DNA of 57,602 nucleotides from Candidatus Dechloromonas phosphorivorans. Its GTDB lineage: Bacteria; Pseudomonadota; Gammaproteobacteria; Burkholderiales; Rhodocyclaceae. Below are positions 23,714 to 33,197 of this stretch, one piece after another. Each line of letters opens with the position of its first letter. Positions within the stretch are counted from its first letter, which is position 1. Under the pieces are notes generated by a model. It saw only the letters and a list, made by a program, of their open reading frames with translations, had not been told where the DNA came from and ran no database searches. The translations under genes and the position numbers were made by a program. The DNA is taken from the NCBI GenBank assembly GCA_016709495.1, contig JADJMS010000031.1:1-57602 (forward strand), read 5' to 3'.

Positions 23714-24854
23714 TGATCGGCGAATTGCTCACCTCGACATGGATGCATTCTTTGCTTCCGTTGAACTGTTGCGCTATCCCGAGTTGCGCGGGCAGGCGGT
23801 CGTGGTTGGTGGGCGAAATGTGCATCAGCCGGTGTTGCAGCCGGATGGCAGTAAACATTTTGCGCGTTTGCGCGACTATGCCGGGCGCGGCGTGATTACG
23901 ACTTCAACCTATGAAGCGCGGGCGCTGGGCGTCTTTTCCGGCATGGGTTTGATGAAGTCGGCACAAATGGCACCGGATGCCATTCTTCTGCCAGCCAATT
24001 TTGATGCCTATCGTGAGTCATCGCGTCTGTTCAAGGCCGCTGTGGCGAGCATTGCGCCGAAAATTGAGGATAGGGGGATTGATGAAATTTACATCGATCT
24101 CACTGACATTCCTGAAGAAACCAACACATTGGCAAGGCGCATCAAACAGGCGGTATTTGACGCGACGGGTTTGACCTGTTCGATTGGCATTTCACCCAAC
24201 AAGTTACTGTCAAAAATCTGCTCTGATCTGGAAAAGCCGAATGGCATCACGATACTCAGCATGGAGGATATTCCAGCGCGCATTTGGCCTTTGGCGGCCA
24301 AGAAAATCAACGGGATTGGACCCAAGGCCAGCGAACGTCTGGCGCACTACGGCATCAATACGGTGGGTGATCTGGCGGCAACCTCAGTTGAATTTCTGGT
24401 TACCAAATTTGGTCGCGTGACCGGAGCATGGTTGGCGCGAGTCGCGCATGGTATTGATGAGCGGCCTTTGGTGACTGAATCCGAACCCAAATCAATCAGT
24501 CGGGAAAGCACCTTTGAGCGTGACTTGCACGCCCGGCAGGACAAGGCGGAACTCAGCGAGATTTTTACCAGCCTGTGCATGCGTGTGGCCGATGATCTGA
24601 AACGCAAGGGTTACGCCAGTAAAACCATAGGCATCAAACTGCGCTATGCCGATTTCCACTCGGTGACGCGCGATTTAACCTTGCCGGTGAGCGTGTCGGA
24701 TGGCGCTGAGATTCGCAAGGCGGCGGGTGAGTGCCTGAAACGGGTACCGCTGACACAAAGGATAAGGTTGCTCGGCGTGCGTGCCAGTGGATTGTCGCCA
24801 TTGACGCAAAGTAGTGTCGATTTGCACGGTATTCAGGCAGAGTTACCCCTTTAG
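23706..24854 (+). CDS. dinB: DNA polymerase IV (Y-family)
   Basis: 382 residues from ATG 23706 (MNSDRRIAHLDMDAFFASVE), with the catalytic Asp in DMDAFFA and DEIYIDLTD, the helix-hairpin-helix KINGIGPKASERLAHYGI, and little-finger domain to the end. It performs error-prone translesion synthesis. An insert GRNVHQPVLQPDGSKHFARL makes the fingers region longer than in E. coli. The terminal residues (HGIQAELPL) do not form a clear beta-clamp motif. LexA box as above. Confidence 0.92.
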   Translation: MNSDRRIAHLDMDAFFASVELLRYPELRGQAVVVGGRNVHQPVLQPDGSKHFARLRDYAGRGVITTSTYEARALGVFSGMGLMKSAQMAPDAILLPANFDAYRESSRLFKAAVASIAPKIEDRGIDEIYIDLTDIPEETNTLARRIKQAVFDATGLTCSIGISPNKLLSKICSDLEKPNGITILSMEDIPARIWPLAAKKINGIGPKASERLAHYGINTVGDLAATSVEFLVTKFGRVTGAWLARVAHGIDERPLVTESEPKSISRESTFERDLHARQDKAELSEIFTSLCMRVADDLKRKGYASKTIGIKLRYADFHSVTRDLTLPVSVSDGAEIRKAAGECLKRVPLTQRIRLLGVRASGLSPLTQSSVDLHGIQAELPL

Positions 24855-24873
24855 CGATTCAAACGAGCCTGTG

Positions 24874-25275
24874 ATGTTGCCGATATGCCTGAACGAGAAT
24901 GAAGTTGAATTCATCGCCATCCGTGCGCAAGGGGCGGGCGGGCAGAACGTCAACAAGGTATCGAACGCCGTTCATCTGCGCTTTGATATTCCGGCTTCGT
25001 CCTTGCCGGATGAAATCAAGACCAAGCTGTTGGCGATGCGCGATCAGCGTATCAGCGGCGAGGGCGTTGTCGTGATCAAGGCGCAGAAACACCGCAGTCT
25101 GGAAAGAAATCGTGAGGATGGGCTGGTGCGCTTGCGTGAATTGATTGCCGCAGCTGCCTTTGTGCCTACCGTGCGGCGCGCGACTAAACCGAGCCGCAGT
25201 TCACAAAGAAAACGTGTCGAAAGCAAGGTCAAGCGTGGGCAGGTGAAATTGCAGCGCGGCCGGGTAACCGAATAG
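24874..25275 (+). CDS. arfB: Ribosome rescue peptidyl-tRNA hydrolase ArfB (YaeJ)
   Basis: 133 residues. RF-1-like domain with GGQ at residues 22-24 (RAQGAGGQNVNKVSNAVHLR), ISGEGVVVIKAQKHRSLERN, and a basic unstructured tail (SSQRKRVESKVKRGQVKLQR) that enters the mRNA channel of stalled ribosomes. It frees ribosomes that lack a stop codon. It follows dinB by 19 bases and may be co-transcribed with it. Confidence 0.92.
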   Translation: MLPICLNENEVEFIAIRAQGAGGQNVNKVSNAVHLRFDIPASSLPDEIKTKLLAMRDQRISGEGVVVIKAQKHRSLERNREDGLVRLRELIAAAAFVPTVRRATKPSRSSQRKRVESKVKRGQVKLQRGRVTE

Positions 25276-25287
25276 ACCGCTTCTGTT

Positions 25288-25656
25288 TTATTTGCCGGGT
25301 TTGATCATCGCCTTCAGATTGGCGAAGGGCGAGTGGGTGGCCGTACCACCCATTTTGGTGTTGCTGTCGGTATAACCGCGATCCGCCTCAATCTGTTTCT
25401 GGTGTTCGTTGTCGTGGCAGTAAAGACAGAGCAACTCCCAGTTGCTGCCATCGTTCGGGTTGTTGTCGTGGTTGTGATCGCGGTGATGTACCGTCAGTTC
25501 GCGCAGATTGGTCTGGGTAAATTCGCGGGCGCAGCGACCGCAAATCCACGGGTAAATTTTCAGGGCGCGCTCGCGATAGCCTTTATCACGTTCATCGCTG
25601 GCCTTGCGTGCGCCCAGGACAATTTGATCCAGGCGCTTGTGGTCGATAGTACTCAT
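25288..25656 (-). CDS. YajD-type HNH nuclease domain protein
   Basis: 122 residues from ATG 25656 (MSTIDHKRLDQIVLGARKAS). HNH fold: zinc pairs CGRC and CLYC, HHRDHNHDNNP (catalytic His and Asn), NWELLCLYCHDNEH. YajD family; the natural substrate is not known. It lies 4 bases after the hemerythrin gene on the same strand. Confidence 0.85.
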   Translation of the reverse strand: MSTIDHKRLDQIVLGARKASDERDKGYRERALKIYPWICGRCAREFTQTNLRELTVHHRDHNHDNNPNDGSNWELLCLYCHDNEHQKQIEADRGYTDSNTKMGGTATHSPFANLKAMIKPGK

Positions 25657-25660
25657 CGGC

Positions 25661-26128
25661 TTAGGTGGTTTGAGATTGATTGGTTGCGTTGCGGGCAAGC
25701 ATAAAGGCTTGTTCAGGGTCGAACATGCCGGATGATACCTGTTGCAGATTGCGTCCGAGATTGAGGTCTTCTTCCCTGATGTGGCGTTCAAACCAGTATT
25801 CGATATAGCGTAATACGCTGAAGACATCCATGCGGCCTTCATGGACTTCATTGACTGCATGGGTAATGGCCGCCAGCATTTTTTTGTGTTTTTGGCCGTG
25901 TGCGGAGAAGTCCAGTCCCGCGTTGCCGGCTAATCCTTCTTCGGTCGCGCAATGAAAGCGCAGGGCCTTCAGCAAAGTCTCGCTCTCGGCAACAGGTAAC
26001 TCGTTGCGCTCTATGCAGAGCATTTTGAGTGCCGCCAGGTTGGAAAAGAGGGCGGCATGCTGATCATCCATCGCCTGAATGTTGACGATCAAGGTACTGG
26101 GTAAAAATGCGGCAGTCTCAGCATTCAT
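25661..26128 (-). CDS. Bacteriohemerythrin
   Basis: 155 residues. Hemerythrin-like four-helix bundle with di-iron ligands suggested by MDDQHAALF, HCATEEGL, HGQKHKKML and FERHIREED. It binds O2, for delivery or sensing in microaerobic growth. Followed directly by the HNH gene. Confidence 0.82.
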   Translation of the reverse strand: MNAETAAFLPSTLIVNIQAMDDQHAALFSNLAALKMLCIERNELPVAESETLLKALRFHCATEEGLAGNAGLDFSAHGQKHKKMLAAITHAVNEVHEGRMDVFSVLRYIEYWFERHIREEDLNLGRNLQQVSSGMFDPEQAFMLARNATNQSQTT

Positions 26129-26254
26129 CGGATCTCCCCTAATCAGACGCTTTGTCTTCTGATTAACAGTATAGAGGGAGATTTGTGATTTTTGTAGCGC
26201 TTGCGTTACGAAATGGGCAGGCCCGGTTTTTCCGTGCCTGCCCGTAAAGCTTTG

Positions 26255-26833
26255 TTATTCCTTGATGGCTTCGATGGCGATGTCGATGCGCACTTCATCA
26301 CCAACGTAAGGCGCGTTCTTGCCCATGTTGAAGTCGGTACGCTTGACGGTGGTGAAGGCATTGGCGCCGATGGCATCCTTCTTGACCATCGGGTGCGGCA
26401 TGGCCTGGAAGGAAGTGACAGTCAGAGTGACCGGCTTGGTAACGCCCTTCAGAGTCAGATTGCCTTCGATCTTGGCCGGCTTGTCGCCTTCAAAAACAAC
26501 CTTGGTCGACTTGAAGGTGGCGGTTGGGTACTTGGCGGTGTCGAGGAAATCTTCACCCTGAATGTGCTCATTGAAGGTAGCGGCACCGGTGCTTACCGAT
26601 TTGGTATCAATGGTGATATCGACGGAACCCGTCTTGGCCGCCTTGTCCAAAACGACCTTGCCGGAAGTCTTGTCAAAACGGCTGAGCTGGACTGAGTAGC
26701 CGAGGTGGTTGTAGGAGAAACGCGGGAAGGTGTGGGTCGGTTCAACGTTGAAGGTTTCCGGCGCGGCCAGTGCCGGTGCGGCGACGGCTGCGGCGAGGAT
26801 GAGGGCGGCGGTGAGTTTGCTGAGTTTTTGCAT
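26255..26833 (-). CDS. YceI family periplasmic lipocalin-like protein
   Basis: 192 residues with signal peptide (ALILAAAVAAPALA). YceI barrel signatures: YNVEPTHTFPRFSYNHLGYS-like start, GSVDITIDTKS, FLDTAKYPTATFKST, ITLKGVTKPVTL-like block. These bind long isoprenoid chains such as polyprenyl quinone precursors. It is last of four genes 28763-26255. Confidence 0.9.
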   Translation of the reverse strand: MQKLSKLTAALILAAAVAAPALAAPETFNVEPTHTFPRFSYNHLGYSVQLSRFDKTSGKVVLDKAAKTGSVDITIDTKSVSTGAATFNEHIQGEDFLDTAKYPTATFKSTKVVFEGDKPAKIEGNLTLKGVTKPVTLTVTSFQAMPHPMVKKDAIGANAFTTVKRTDFNMGKNAPYVGDEVRIDIAIEAIKE

Positions 26834-26861
26834 GGTGATTCTCCTGTTGTGGATTGGGGGG

Positions 26862-27413
26862 TTATTTGCTTATTGCGGTGATACGGAACTTGATCAGGAC
26901 ATCATTGGCAACGATGTCGAACTTGGCCCAACTACCTTCGCCAATCGAAAAATCGGCGCGGCGGATGGTGAAGCTGCCTTCGAAAATGCCGTTGCTGCCT
27001 TGGGCGGTGAAGGTGGCGGGCACAACGACATCCTGTGTTTTGCCCTTGATGTTCAACTGGCCGGTGACTTCGTACTTGTTGCCACCCAGCGCCTTGACGC
27101 CGGTTGAAACAAACTTGGCAGTGGGGAAGGCCTTGGTGTTGAACCACGGCTTGCCGGCGACTTCATCGTCACCTTCCTGGGCGCCGGTATCGACGCTGGC
27201 CAGTTCGACATCAAAGCTGGCTTTGGCGGCGGTTGGTTTGGCCGGGTCAAAACTCAGCTGACTGGAAAATCGCTTGAATTTGCCGTCGACCGCAACATTC
27301 ATCTGCTTGTAGACGAAATTGATTGCGCTTTTGTCCGGCTGAACCTGGGTGTATTCGACAGCTTGTGCTGAAAAAGCGGTGGCCAATGCGAAGGCGAGGG
27401 CGATGCGTTTCAT
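26862..27413 (-). CDS. YceI family periplasmic protein, second copy
   Basis: 183 residues from ATG 27413, with signal peptide ending FSAQA. YceI barrel with QPDKSAINFVYKQMNVAVDG, FNTKAFPTAKFVSTG, LNIKGKTQDVVVPAT. It differs strongly from the neighbouring YceI, so this is an old paralogue or independent recruit. It starts 1 base after the cytochrome b561 stop. One uptake-like word lies inside. Confidence 0.88.
   Translation of the reverse strand: MKRIALAFALATAFSAQAVEYTQVQPDKSAINFVYKQMNVAVDGKFKRFSSQLSFDPAKPTAAKASFDVELASVDTGAQEGDDEVAGKPWFNTKAFPTAKFVSTGVKALGGNKYEVTGQLNIKGKTQDVVVPATFTAQGSNGIFEGSFTIRRADFSIGEGSWAKFDIVANDVLIKFRITAISK
27285..27297 (+). repeat. Uptake-like 13-mer, copy 5 (in yceI)
   Basis: GTCGACCGCAACA; on the gene strand read Val-Ala-Val-Asp. 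Confidence 0.8.
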
Positions 27414-27414
27414 G

Positions 27415-27963
27415 TCAATTCTCCTTGGAATGCCGGGGCAAGATGCGGGTGAGGATGTCGTCCTTGTCGATGAAGTGATGTTTGAGGGCGGCACCGATGT
27501 GGCCGAGCAGCGTTGCAACAAAAATCAGGTTGAGGCCTTGATGAACGGTTTGCAGTAAATTGCCCAGTTCCTTGTTCTTGTCGAGCAGATCAGGAATGGG
27601 CAGGATACCGAACCAGACAGTCTGGAAACCCTTGGCCGAACTCATCAGCCAGCCGGAAAGCGGAATTGCCAGCATTAGCCCGTAGAGCGCCAGATGGCCG
27701 GCATGGGCCGCCAGTTGCATCAATTTCGGCATGTTGGCGGGTAGCGCGGGCGGGATGTGCGTCACGCGCCAGCCGAGGCGGATCAACACGAGCATGAAGG
27801 CGCTGACACCGGCCCACTTGTGCCATGAGTAGAGCTGTAGCTTTTCCGGCGAGAGCGGCAGGTCGTGCATGTAGAAGCCCAGTGCCAGCAGCCCGAAGAG
27901 CAGGATGGCCATCAGCCAGTGCAAGCCTTTGGCGGTGCTTGTGTAGTGGTTTGTCACGGTCAA
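27415..27963 (-). CDS. Cytochrome b561 family protein (YceJ-like)
   Basis: 182 residues, four membrane helices with haem-ligand His in KGLHWLMAILL, YSWHKWAGV, LAAHAGHLALY and LGHIGAALKHHF. Transfers electrons from the quinone pool; the yceJ-yceI pairing is common. Overlaps the DODA gene by 4 bases. Confidence 0.88.
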   Translation of the reverse strand: MTVTNHYTSTAKGLHWLMAILLFGLLALGFYMHDLPLSPEKLQLYSWHKWAGVSAFMLVLIRLGWRVTHIPPALPANMPKLMQLAAHAGHLALYGLMLAIPLSGWLMSSAKGFQTVWFGILPIPDLLDKNKELGNLLQTVHQGLNLIFVATLLGHIGAALKHHFIDKDDILTRILPRHSKEN

Positions 27964-28763
27964 CCTCCGAATTGGGGCAAAAATTTGTAGGCATCCATGG
28001 CGATCACGTAATTGTCGATCCCGGCATGAAAACGTTCGGTTTTAGCTGTTTCACCGCCAGCACCGAGTGCGACAAAAAGCGGCAGTAAATGTTCATCGCT
28101 GGGATGGGCCTGGACGGCACCCGGTGCCTGGCGACGGTAATCGAGCAGGGCAGGAATGTCGTGAGCGACTAGGCGCTCGGCCAGCCAGTCGGTGAATTGG
28201 CGCACGTAGGCGGGTGTCTGCCCGTTGTTTTGTGCCGCTTGCTGGTAATCGCGCAGGTTGTGCGTGACATTGCCCGAGCCAATCACCAGAAAACCCTTGG
28301 CGGCAAGTGGCGCCAGCGCCCGGCCCAGTGCGTAGGCCTGCTGCGGGCCACCCCGGCTCTGGATCGAGAGCGGAATCACCGGCACATCGGCTTCCGGGAA
28401 CATCAAGCGCAGCGGCACCCAGGCGCCGTGGTCGAGTCCGCGTACGGCATTCTCAGCCACGGGCAAACCGGCTGCCTTGATCGCGGCGACCACTTCATTG
28501 GCGGCTTCGCGGCAGCCGGTGGCCGGATAGCGCAGAGTGTAAAGCTCATCGGGGAAGCCCGAGAAGTCGTGGATGGTTTCCGGGCGCTCGGCAAAACCAA
28601 CGGTTGGCACGGTGGTGTCCCAATGGGCGCTGACGATAATGATGGCGCGTGGCTGGTGCAGGGTACGGACGACGGTCATCAGTGCCGCACCGGCTGCACC
28701 AGGGCGCAGCGCAAAGGTCGGCGCGCCGTGGGGAACAAATAAAGCGGTAGGTGAAGGTGACAT
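27960..28763 (-). CDS. DODA-type extradiol ring-cleavage dioxygenase (YgiD-like)
   Basis: 267 residues from ATG 28763 (MSPSPTALFVPHGAPTFALR). Zinc ligands are suggested by VPHGAP, SAHWDT, GLDHGAWVPLRLMFP and HPSDEHLLPLF. YgiD-like enzymes open catechols such as DOPA. It heads the operon with cytochrome b561 and two YceI genes and is divergent from a LysR gene. Confidence 0.88.
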   Translation of the reverse strand: MSPSPTALFVPHGAPTFALRPGAAGAALMTVVRTLHQPRAIIIVSAHWDTTVPTVGFAERPETIHDFSGFPDELYTLRYPATGCREAANEVVAAIKAAGLPVAENAVRGLDHGAWVPLRLMFPEADVPVIPLSIQSRGGPQQAYALGRALAPLAAKGFLVIGSGNVTHNLRDYQQAAQNNGQTPAYVRQFTDWLAERLVAHDIPALLDYRRQAPGAVQAHPSDEHLLPLFVALGAGGETAKTERFHAGIDNYVIAMDAYKFLPQFGG

Positions 28764-28808
28764 GCGGGGCTGATTCCAGAAGCGATGGATGCACTTTAAG
28801 CTTCTTAC

Positions 28809-28836
28809 TTGCAGCGAAATAGCCGACAATCTGCAA
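28809..28836. promoter_or_regulatory. Inverted repeat in the lysR/DODA divergent region
   Basis: TTGCAG and CTGCAA separated by 16 bases, 25-52 bases upstream of the LysR gene. Candidate site for the LysR regulator controlling itself and the divergent operon. Confidence 0.4.
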
Positions 28837-28860
28837 ATAATTATTGCTGGAGTTGCAACA

Positions 28861-29781
28861 ATGGATCGACTTGATGCGATGAAACTCTTCGTGCGCATAG
28901 CTGAACTTGGCAGCTTTGCCGCCGTGGCACAGCAATTGGGTGTCGCGCGCTCGGTCGTCACGCGGCAGATAGCCGGGCTGGAAGCGCACCTTGGCGTCAA
29001 ATTGATGGCGCGCAGCACCCGCCGCCTGGCGCTCACCTCAGCCGGCACCGCCTATCTGGAAAAATGCCGGGTGATCTTGAATCTGGTTGAAGCGGCGGAA
29101 ACCGATGTCGCCGAGGAACGCCTGACGCCGCGCGGCAATATCCGGATGAGCCTGCCGCTCAGTTTCGGCCTCAAACGATTGGCCCCGATGCTGCTCGACT
29201 TCTCGCAACGCTACCCGGAAGTCGGGCTGGATATGGATTACAGCGACCGCCGGGTCAAACTGATTGAGGAAGGGATTGATCTTTCCATCCGTATCACCCG
29301 GCGGCTGGATGGCGGCGATGTAGCGCGCAAGATCGGCACCGGGCGCATGCAGGTCGTCGCCTCAAAAAATTACCTCGCCCAGCACGGTCGACCGCAACAT
29401 CCTGCCGAATTGATCCATCACGAATGCCTGGGCTACACCTCAGGCGGCGTTGCGCAAAACTGGCAATTCAAGGTCGATGGCCAGCTGCAGAGCTTTCCGG
29501 TACGCAGCCGGATCAATGCCAACAATGGCGACGTGTTGACCGAGGCAGCGGCACAGGGTTTGGGGATTTCGCTCCAACCGGATTTCATTATTGACGATTA
29601 CCTGGCCGATGGCCGGGTCGAGGCAATTCTGGCTGACTTTCCCGTTGCTGAACTCGGCATCTACGCCATGCTGCCGAGCAATCGGCATATTCCGCACCGG
29701 GTTAGGGTGTTGATGGATTTTTTGGCGGCTGGGTTAGCCGCTATCTGGACTGGAGAGGGATTGACTCGCTCTGCAGCGTGA
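28861..29781 (+). CDS. LysR family transcriptional regulator
   Basis: 306 residues from ATG 28861. N-terminal winged HTH (DAMKLFVRIAELGSFAAVAQ, ARSVVTRQIAGLE), then the LysR substrate domain. It belongs to the CrgA/YafC-like subgroup. Probable regulator of the divergent DODA-b561-yceI operon. One uptake-like word lies inside. Confidence 0.9.
   Translation: MDRLDAMKLFVRIAELGSFAAVAQQLGVARSVVTRQIAGLEAHLGVKLMARSTRRLALTSAGTAYLEKCRVILNLVEAAETDVAEERLTPRGNIRMSLPLSFGLKRLAPMLLDFSQRYPEVGLDMDYSDRRVKLIEEGIDLSIRITRRLDGGDVARKIGTGRMQVVASKNYLAQHGRPQHPAELIHHECLGYTSGGVAQNWQFKVDGQLQSFPVRSRINANNGDVLTEAAAQGLGISLQPDFIIDDYLADGRVEAILADFPVAELGIYAMLPSNRHIPHRVRVLMDFLAAGLAAIWTGEGLTRSAA
29387..29399 (+). repeat. Uptake-like 13-mer, copy 6 (in lysR)
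   Basis: GTCGACCGCAACA, read in another frame (Gly-Arg-Pro-Gln-His). Confidence 0.8.
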
Positions 29782-29795
29782 CGAGGCATTGTGAG

Positions 29796-29816
29796 ACCGG
29801 GTGAGTTTGACCCGGT
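29796..29816. terminator. Hairpin after the LysR gene, left edge of accessory insert
   Basis: ACCGGGT, 7-base loop, ACCCGGT, then GTTTAG. Weak U-tract. The stretch 29817-30021 holds no convincing gene. Confidence 0.45.
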
Positions 29817-30021
29817 GTTTAGTGTGCAAGTAGCTCGACTTTTGAACACCGAAGACTCTCAATATCAGGCAGCAACCGGTCAAGAACCGATGCATGAAGT
29901 GCTACACCGTCTGAACGCTTTGAGGATGAAAGCGGCCATCGATGGCTCACCATGCAGATGCATTGCACCACGTCATTCTAGGCCCCCGGTTGATCGCCTC
30001 TTACTTCTTAACTAAGCGCGA

Positions 30022-30811
30022 TCAATCGAGAAGGTGGTTGCTCCGCGTCCGAGCGAGGAGCCGAAAGGCGCGGCATGTTGGCGCAAGTCGCCGTTCAGAT
30101 GGTTCAGTCAGATAAGACGGTTTCTGAACTTGGGTGTCCTCGTGCGCATTGCTGACGACACCGGTGTTGATGACGGAAAGATAGGCCTGTTGATTTTTGA
30201 GTACTTCGTCAGTCATTAACCCCCGTTCGTAAAGCGAGACGTACAGTGCAGCTGCGTACGCTTGGCAATTGATTGATCGCTGGGGGTTAAAGGCGATGTC
30301 TGAGAAGGCTCGGTACATCAGCACTTGCTCGGCCAGCTCTGGGCGCTTGTGTAATGCGTTGATGTACAGCCAATCGTAGAACGCCGTTCGCGGCAGAAGA
30401 TCCCAGTCCACCCCGAAGAAGCGGAAGTTGGTGAGGCGACCGTTCTGGTTCAGGCGTGGGTCGCGCTTCGCGTCGATAGACTTCACGTTCAGCAGGTCTA
30501 CAAACGGGCCTCCGCGCTCGAATACCTTGCTAGCCTGGTACGCACATTCCACGCTGAACTCGCGTTCGTGTTTAACCGTCCTGATCATCAGGTTGAAGGC
30601 ACTCAAAGCCACGCCAAGCTCAGTTGGAGACTTGCTTGAGATTTCGAGGACAGCTGACCTCAATCTGCTTCCGTGCCGCCGCGTGCAGTGATGCAATTGA
30701 CTTGCGAGATTGGCTCATCGCCATACCAGGGAACCACTCGAACTCGACGTGGTGTGTCAAAACTAATAGCTTCCCTTTAAGTGACGGAGTGAAAATCGGT
30801 CTTGTGGCCAT
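30022..30811 (-). CDS. NADAR-family antitoxin of DarT1 system, frameshifted
   Basis: The N-terminal part (from ATG 30811: MATRPIFTPSLKGKLLVLTH, then VEFEWFPGMAMSQSRKSIAS) and the main NADAR part (LEISSKSPTELGVALSAFNL, FSVECAYQASKVFERGG, FRFFGVDWDLLPRTAFYDWL, FNPQRSINCQAYAAALYVSL) match the DarT1-associated NADAR family in order, but in different frames. The join is at about 30660-30680, where one base is extra or missing. NADAR proteins remove ADP-ribose from guanine bases. The start follows the DarT stop by 2 bases with GGAGG overlapping it, so toxin and antitoxin are coupled. The last 50 residues look unlike the family. Since the toxin is intact, a real loss would be hard to tolerate; sequence error is likely. 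Confidence 0.75.
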
Positions 30812-30813
30812 GC

Positions 30814-31434
30814 TTACCTCCAGCGCGCGTAGTCACTACGCCCATTGAAAAAGCCACCATCGTAATGCAATGGCCAGTCAAGGTCCTGAGCTTTGTATTG
30901 CTGATATGTTGCTAACTTTTGGAAATAAACTCCCGTGATGTCATCGACGGTTGCACCGTCGAGAAGCAGTACCTCGGCTTGCGGATTGGTCGTGTAGTGG
31001 TCCGGAATGTTGAGGGTCGTTCGCTCAATCTCGCCGTAGTCACCGAACATCGAATGCAATGCGGCCACCCCCTGTCGGCGGGCGAAGGGAACACTGTATG
31101 CCGAGCCGTCACCTGCATTCGTATCGCTGAATACACACCTCGTTCGCCACAGTAGTGAGCGCTTCAGTTTGAGCACGACCCACTCTACATCTGGGTTGTC
31201 GCACCGAAGTCGGTAAAACATCTTGTAGTTCGGAAAGCTGATGGTGGCACTGATGGCACCAGTGCCGTCATACCGACACGGGTCATTGACGGCAGGGTTG
31301 ATGCCAACATGAGCACATGCCTCCTTTGTCAGCAAGCCATTTTTTAAGATGGATGGCAGATTATTCAACCGCGTGAAGTGAAACAAGGACTTGACGCCAC
31401 GATCGACAACAAATTCTTTGATTGCTGTAGTCAT
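30814..31434 (-). CDS. darT: DarT1-type DNA ADP-ribosyltransferase toxin
   Basis: 206 residues. NAD-binding His19 in SLFHFTRLNNLPSILKNGLL, the ISATISFPNYKMFYRLRC block typical of DarT1, and catalytic Glu154 in NPQAEVLLLDGA. All key residues are present. DarT enzymes attach ADP-ribose to bases in single-stranded DNA and block phage or host replication. AGGGAGAA precedes the ATG. It lies upstream of the NADAR gene, the reverse of toxin-last order. Confidence 0.85.
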   Translation of the reverse strand: MTTAIKEFVVDRGVKSLFHFTRLNNLPSILKNGLLTKEACAHVGINPAVNDPCRYDGTGAISATISFPNYKMFYRLRCDNPDVEWVVLKLKRSLLWRTRCVFSDTNAGDGSAYSVPFARRQGVAALHSMFGDYGEIERTTLNIPDHYTTNPQAEVLLLDGATVDDITGVYFQKLATYQQYKAQDLDWPLHYDGGFFNGRSDYARWR

Positions 31435-32030
31435 AATTTCTCCCTTACAGCATCTTACAAGGGATTTTTCGCGAGTGAATATTTTGACCGGACACTTTTA
31501 ATTGATCAGCAGTGGCTACTGCAGTGGTAGATATCTCTGTAAAACTATTCGACTTACCGAGAGCACGGCGGAGGCAGGACAAGATGTGGGGAATTGTCGG
31601 CGAAACTGCAGTGTCTGAATGCTCCCACTGTATTCCTGACCTTCACATCGAAGCAGCAAGTGGCAGTAATGGTTTAGGTTTGTTCGATGTCTGCCCATAC
31701 GCGGTGAGCGTAGATCCCGAGATGGCGTCTGCGGGCAGACGTTGAATAAACCTCCAGGGAGGAAACCGCGGGATGCTGCGGGATATTTGAGTAGAGTCGA
31801 CGGTCTATGGGGATTTGATCTGGCACCGAGGGCTGAACTGGCCGTAGGCAGGAGGTCGATCTGTCGCCGTTGAGGTGATCGACGCCTAAATCGAGGAGCA
31901 AGGTCACGGGGCCCCCGTTCTCGGAGCAGCAAATTCGGCGATACTGGCGCAACCAGCGACAGACTGTCTGCAGCACCGGCAATCCGGAAGCTGACCCTGG
32001 ACACTTCACGAAGAAACTTCCATTGGAGCA
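31435..32030. other. Gene-poor stretch between darT and the IS91-like remnant
   Basis: Open frames exist on both strands here but none resembles a protein. It is moderately GC-rich with short inverted repeats such as CTCCAGGGAG (31752-31761), and probably holds the darT promoter and the terminal part of the transposon. No exact element end could be defined. Confidence 0.4.
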
Positions 32031-33190
32031 TTATGGCGGAGCTCGGATCGGTTGCCGGCGGATGATGATTTCAACAACGCGCATGGTGGCGCCGCAGCAT
32101 TTGCATACGAAATTGGGGACGGGCGTGTCAGCGGCGGATTCATAGCCGGCACAGGCGGGGGCGTGTTCAGCAAACGTCTTCCCTAGCCAGATTCTCCCGT
32201 CGCCCAGCGTTAGCCAGTAACCCATAATGGCGAATGCGGTGAAAGCCAGTGGGTAGCACATGCAGCAGGAAACAGCGCAAGAACTCTTCTGGTGCGAGTG
32301 TCATTGTCTTGTGCCAGGTACGTCCGTTGGCCCGGTAATCCTTCCAGCGGAAGGTCACGCCAGCATCGTCCATCGACACCAGGCGTCGGTTCGATATCGC
32401 CACCCGGTGGGTATAGCGCGAGAGATAAGCCAGTACCGCCTCGGGCCCGGCGAACGGACGCTTGGCATAGACCACCCACTCACGACTCCGTTGCACTGCC
32501 AACCATCGGCCAAACGCAACGGCATCCGCCAAGCTCTCATGCTCACCGAAGAATTTGAGCTGGCCTGCACGATGAAGCATCTCCAGTTCCTCGATGAAGC
32601 GCCGACGGAACAATCAGGACAGGACGCGCACAGGCAGGGAAGAACCCACGGCGGCAAGCTATCCAGCGCTCCCTGTCTGAGCAATGCCACCGCCAGGTAC
32701 GATGCCATGCGCGTGCGGATGGTGTGTCAGCGCTGAACCCCAAGTATGCAAGACCAGCGTGAATCCGATTTGCGCGCCAGATGTTTTGGATCGCCGCGAT
32801 GGTCATTATGTGTCAGCTGCCACGTCGAATAGGAGGCTGTAGATCATCGCCTTGTTGGTATAGGCAATGGCACTGATCGCTTCCGGCAAGGTAAAAACGA
32901 CGTGGTAATACTCGACGGGCAGCAGGTCGGCCTGTCGGGCATCCAGCCATTTCTGCGCTGCACGCGCCTGACACTTCGGGCAATGTCGATTACGACAGGA
33001 GTTAGCTGATCTCCCTCGTGGTCGCAGGCACGCAGTGAAGCGCATGCCCTCCCAGCACCGCAATGCGGCACTGTTCGATGGCCGACATAACCCAGAGCTG
33101 ACCGAGGCTCAGGTGTCCTGCCTGCTGTTTGCGCCAGGCTGGACCGTGGGTACGGAAGATGTCGGCAACCTCCAGGGCTGGTCGCCCCAT
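32031..33190 (-). pseudogene. IS91-family transposase, multiply frameshifted
   Basis: Pieces in order: MGRPALEVADIFRTHGPAWR (from 33190), zinc-binding CRNRHCPKCQARAAQKWLDA and HVVFTLPEAISAIAYTNKA, GAQIGFTLVLHTWGSALTHH, FRRRFIEELEMLHRAGQLKF, AYLSRYTHRVAISNRRL (Y2 region), then a C-terminal zinc knuckle FVCKCCGATM. They sit in at least four frames with stops between (for example at 32806), so the gene is dead even allowing for sequence errors. Confidence 0.85.
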
Positions 33191-33197
33191 GGCGGCG

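Noticed and set aside
29791..30015. Plus-strand frame after the LysR gene
   Set aside because: Starts inside a hairpin and shows no protein-like pattern or ribosome site.
31512..32031. Open frames on both strands between darT and the transposase remnant
   Set aside because: Overlapping frames on opposite strands, composition Arg/Ser/Pro-rich, no ribosome sites and no resemblance to proteins; likely non-coding transposon end.
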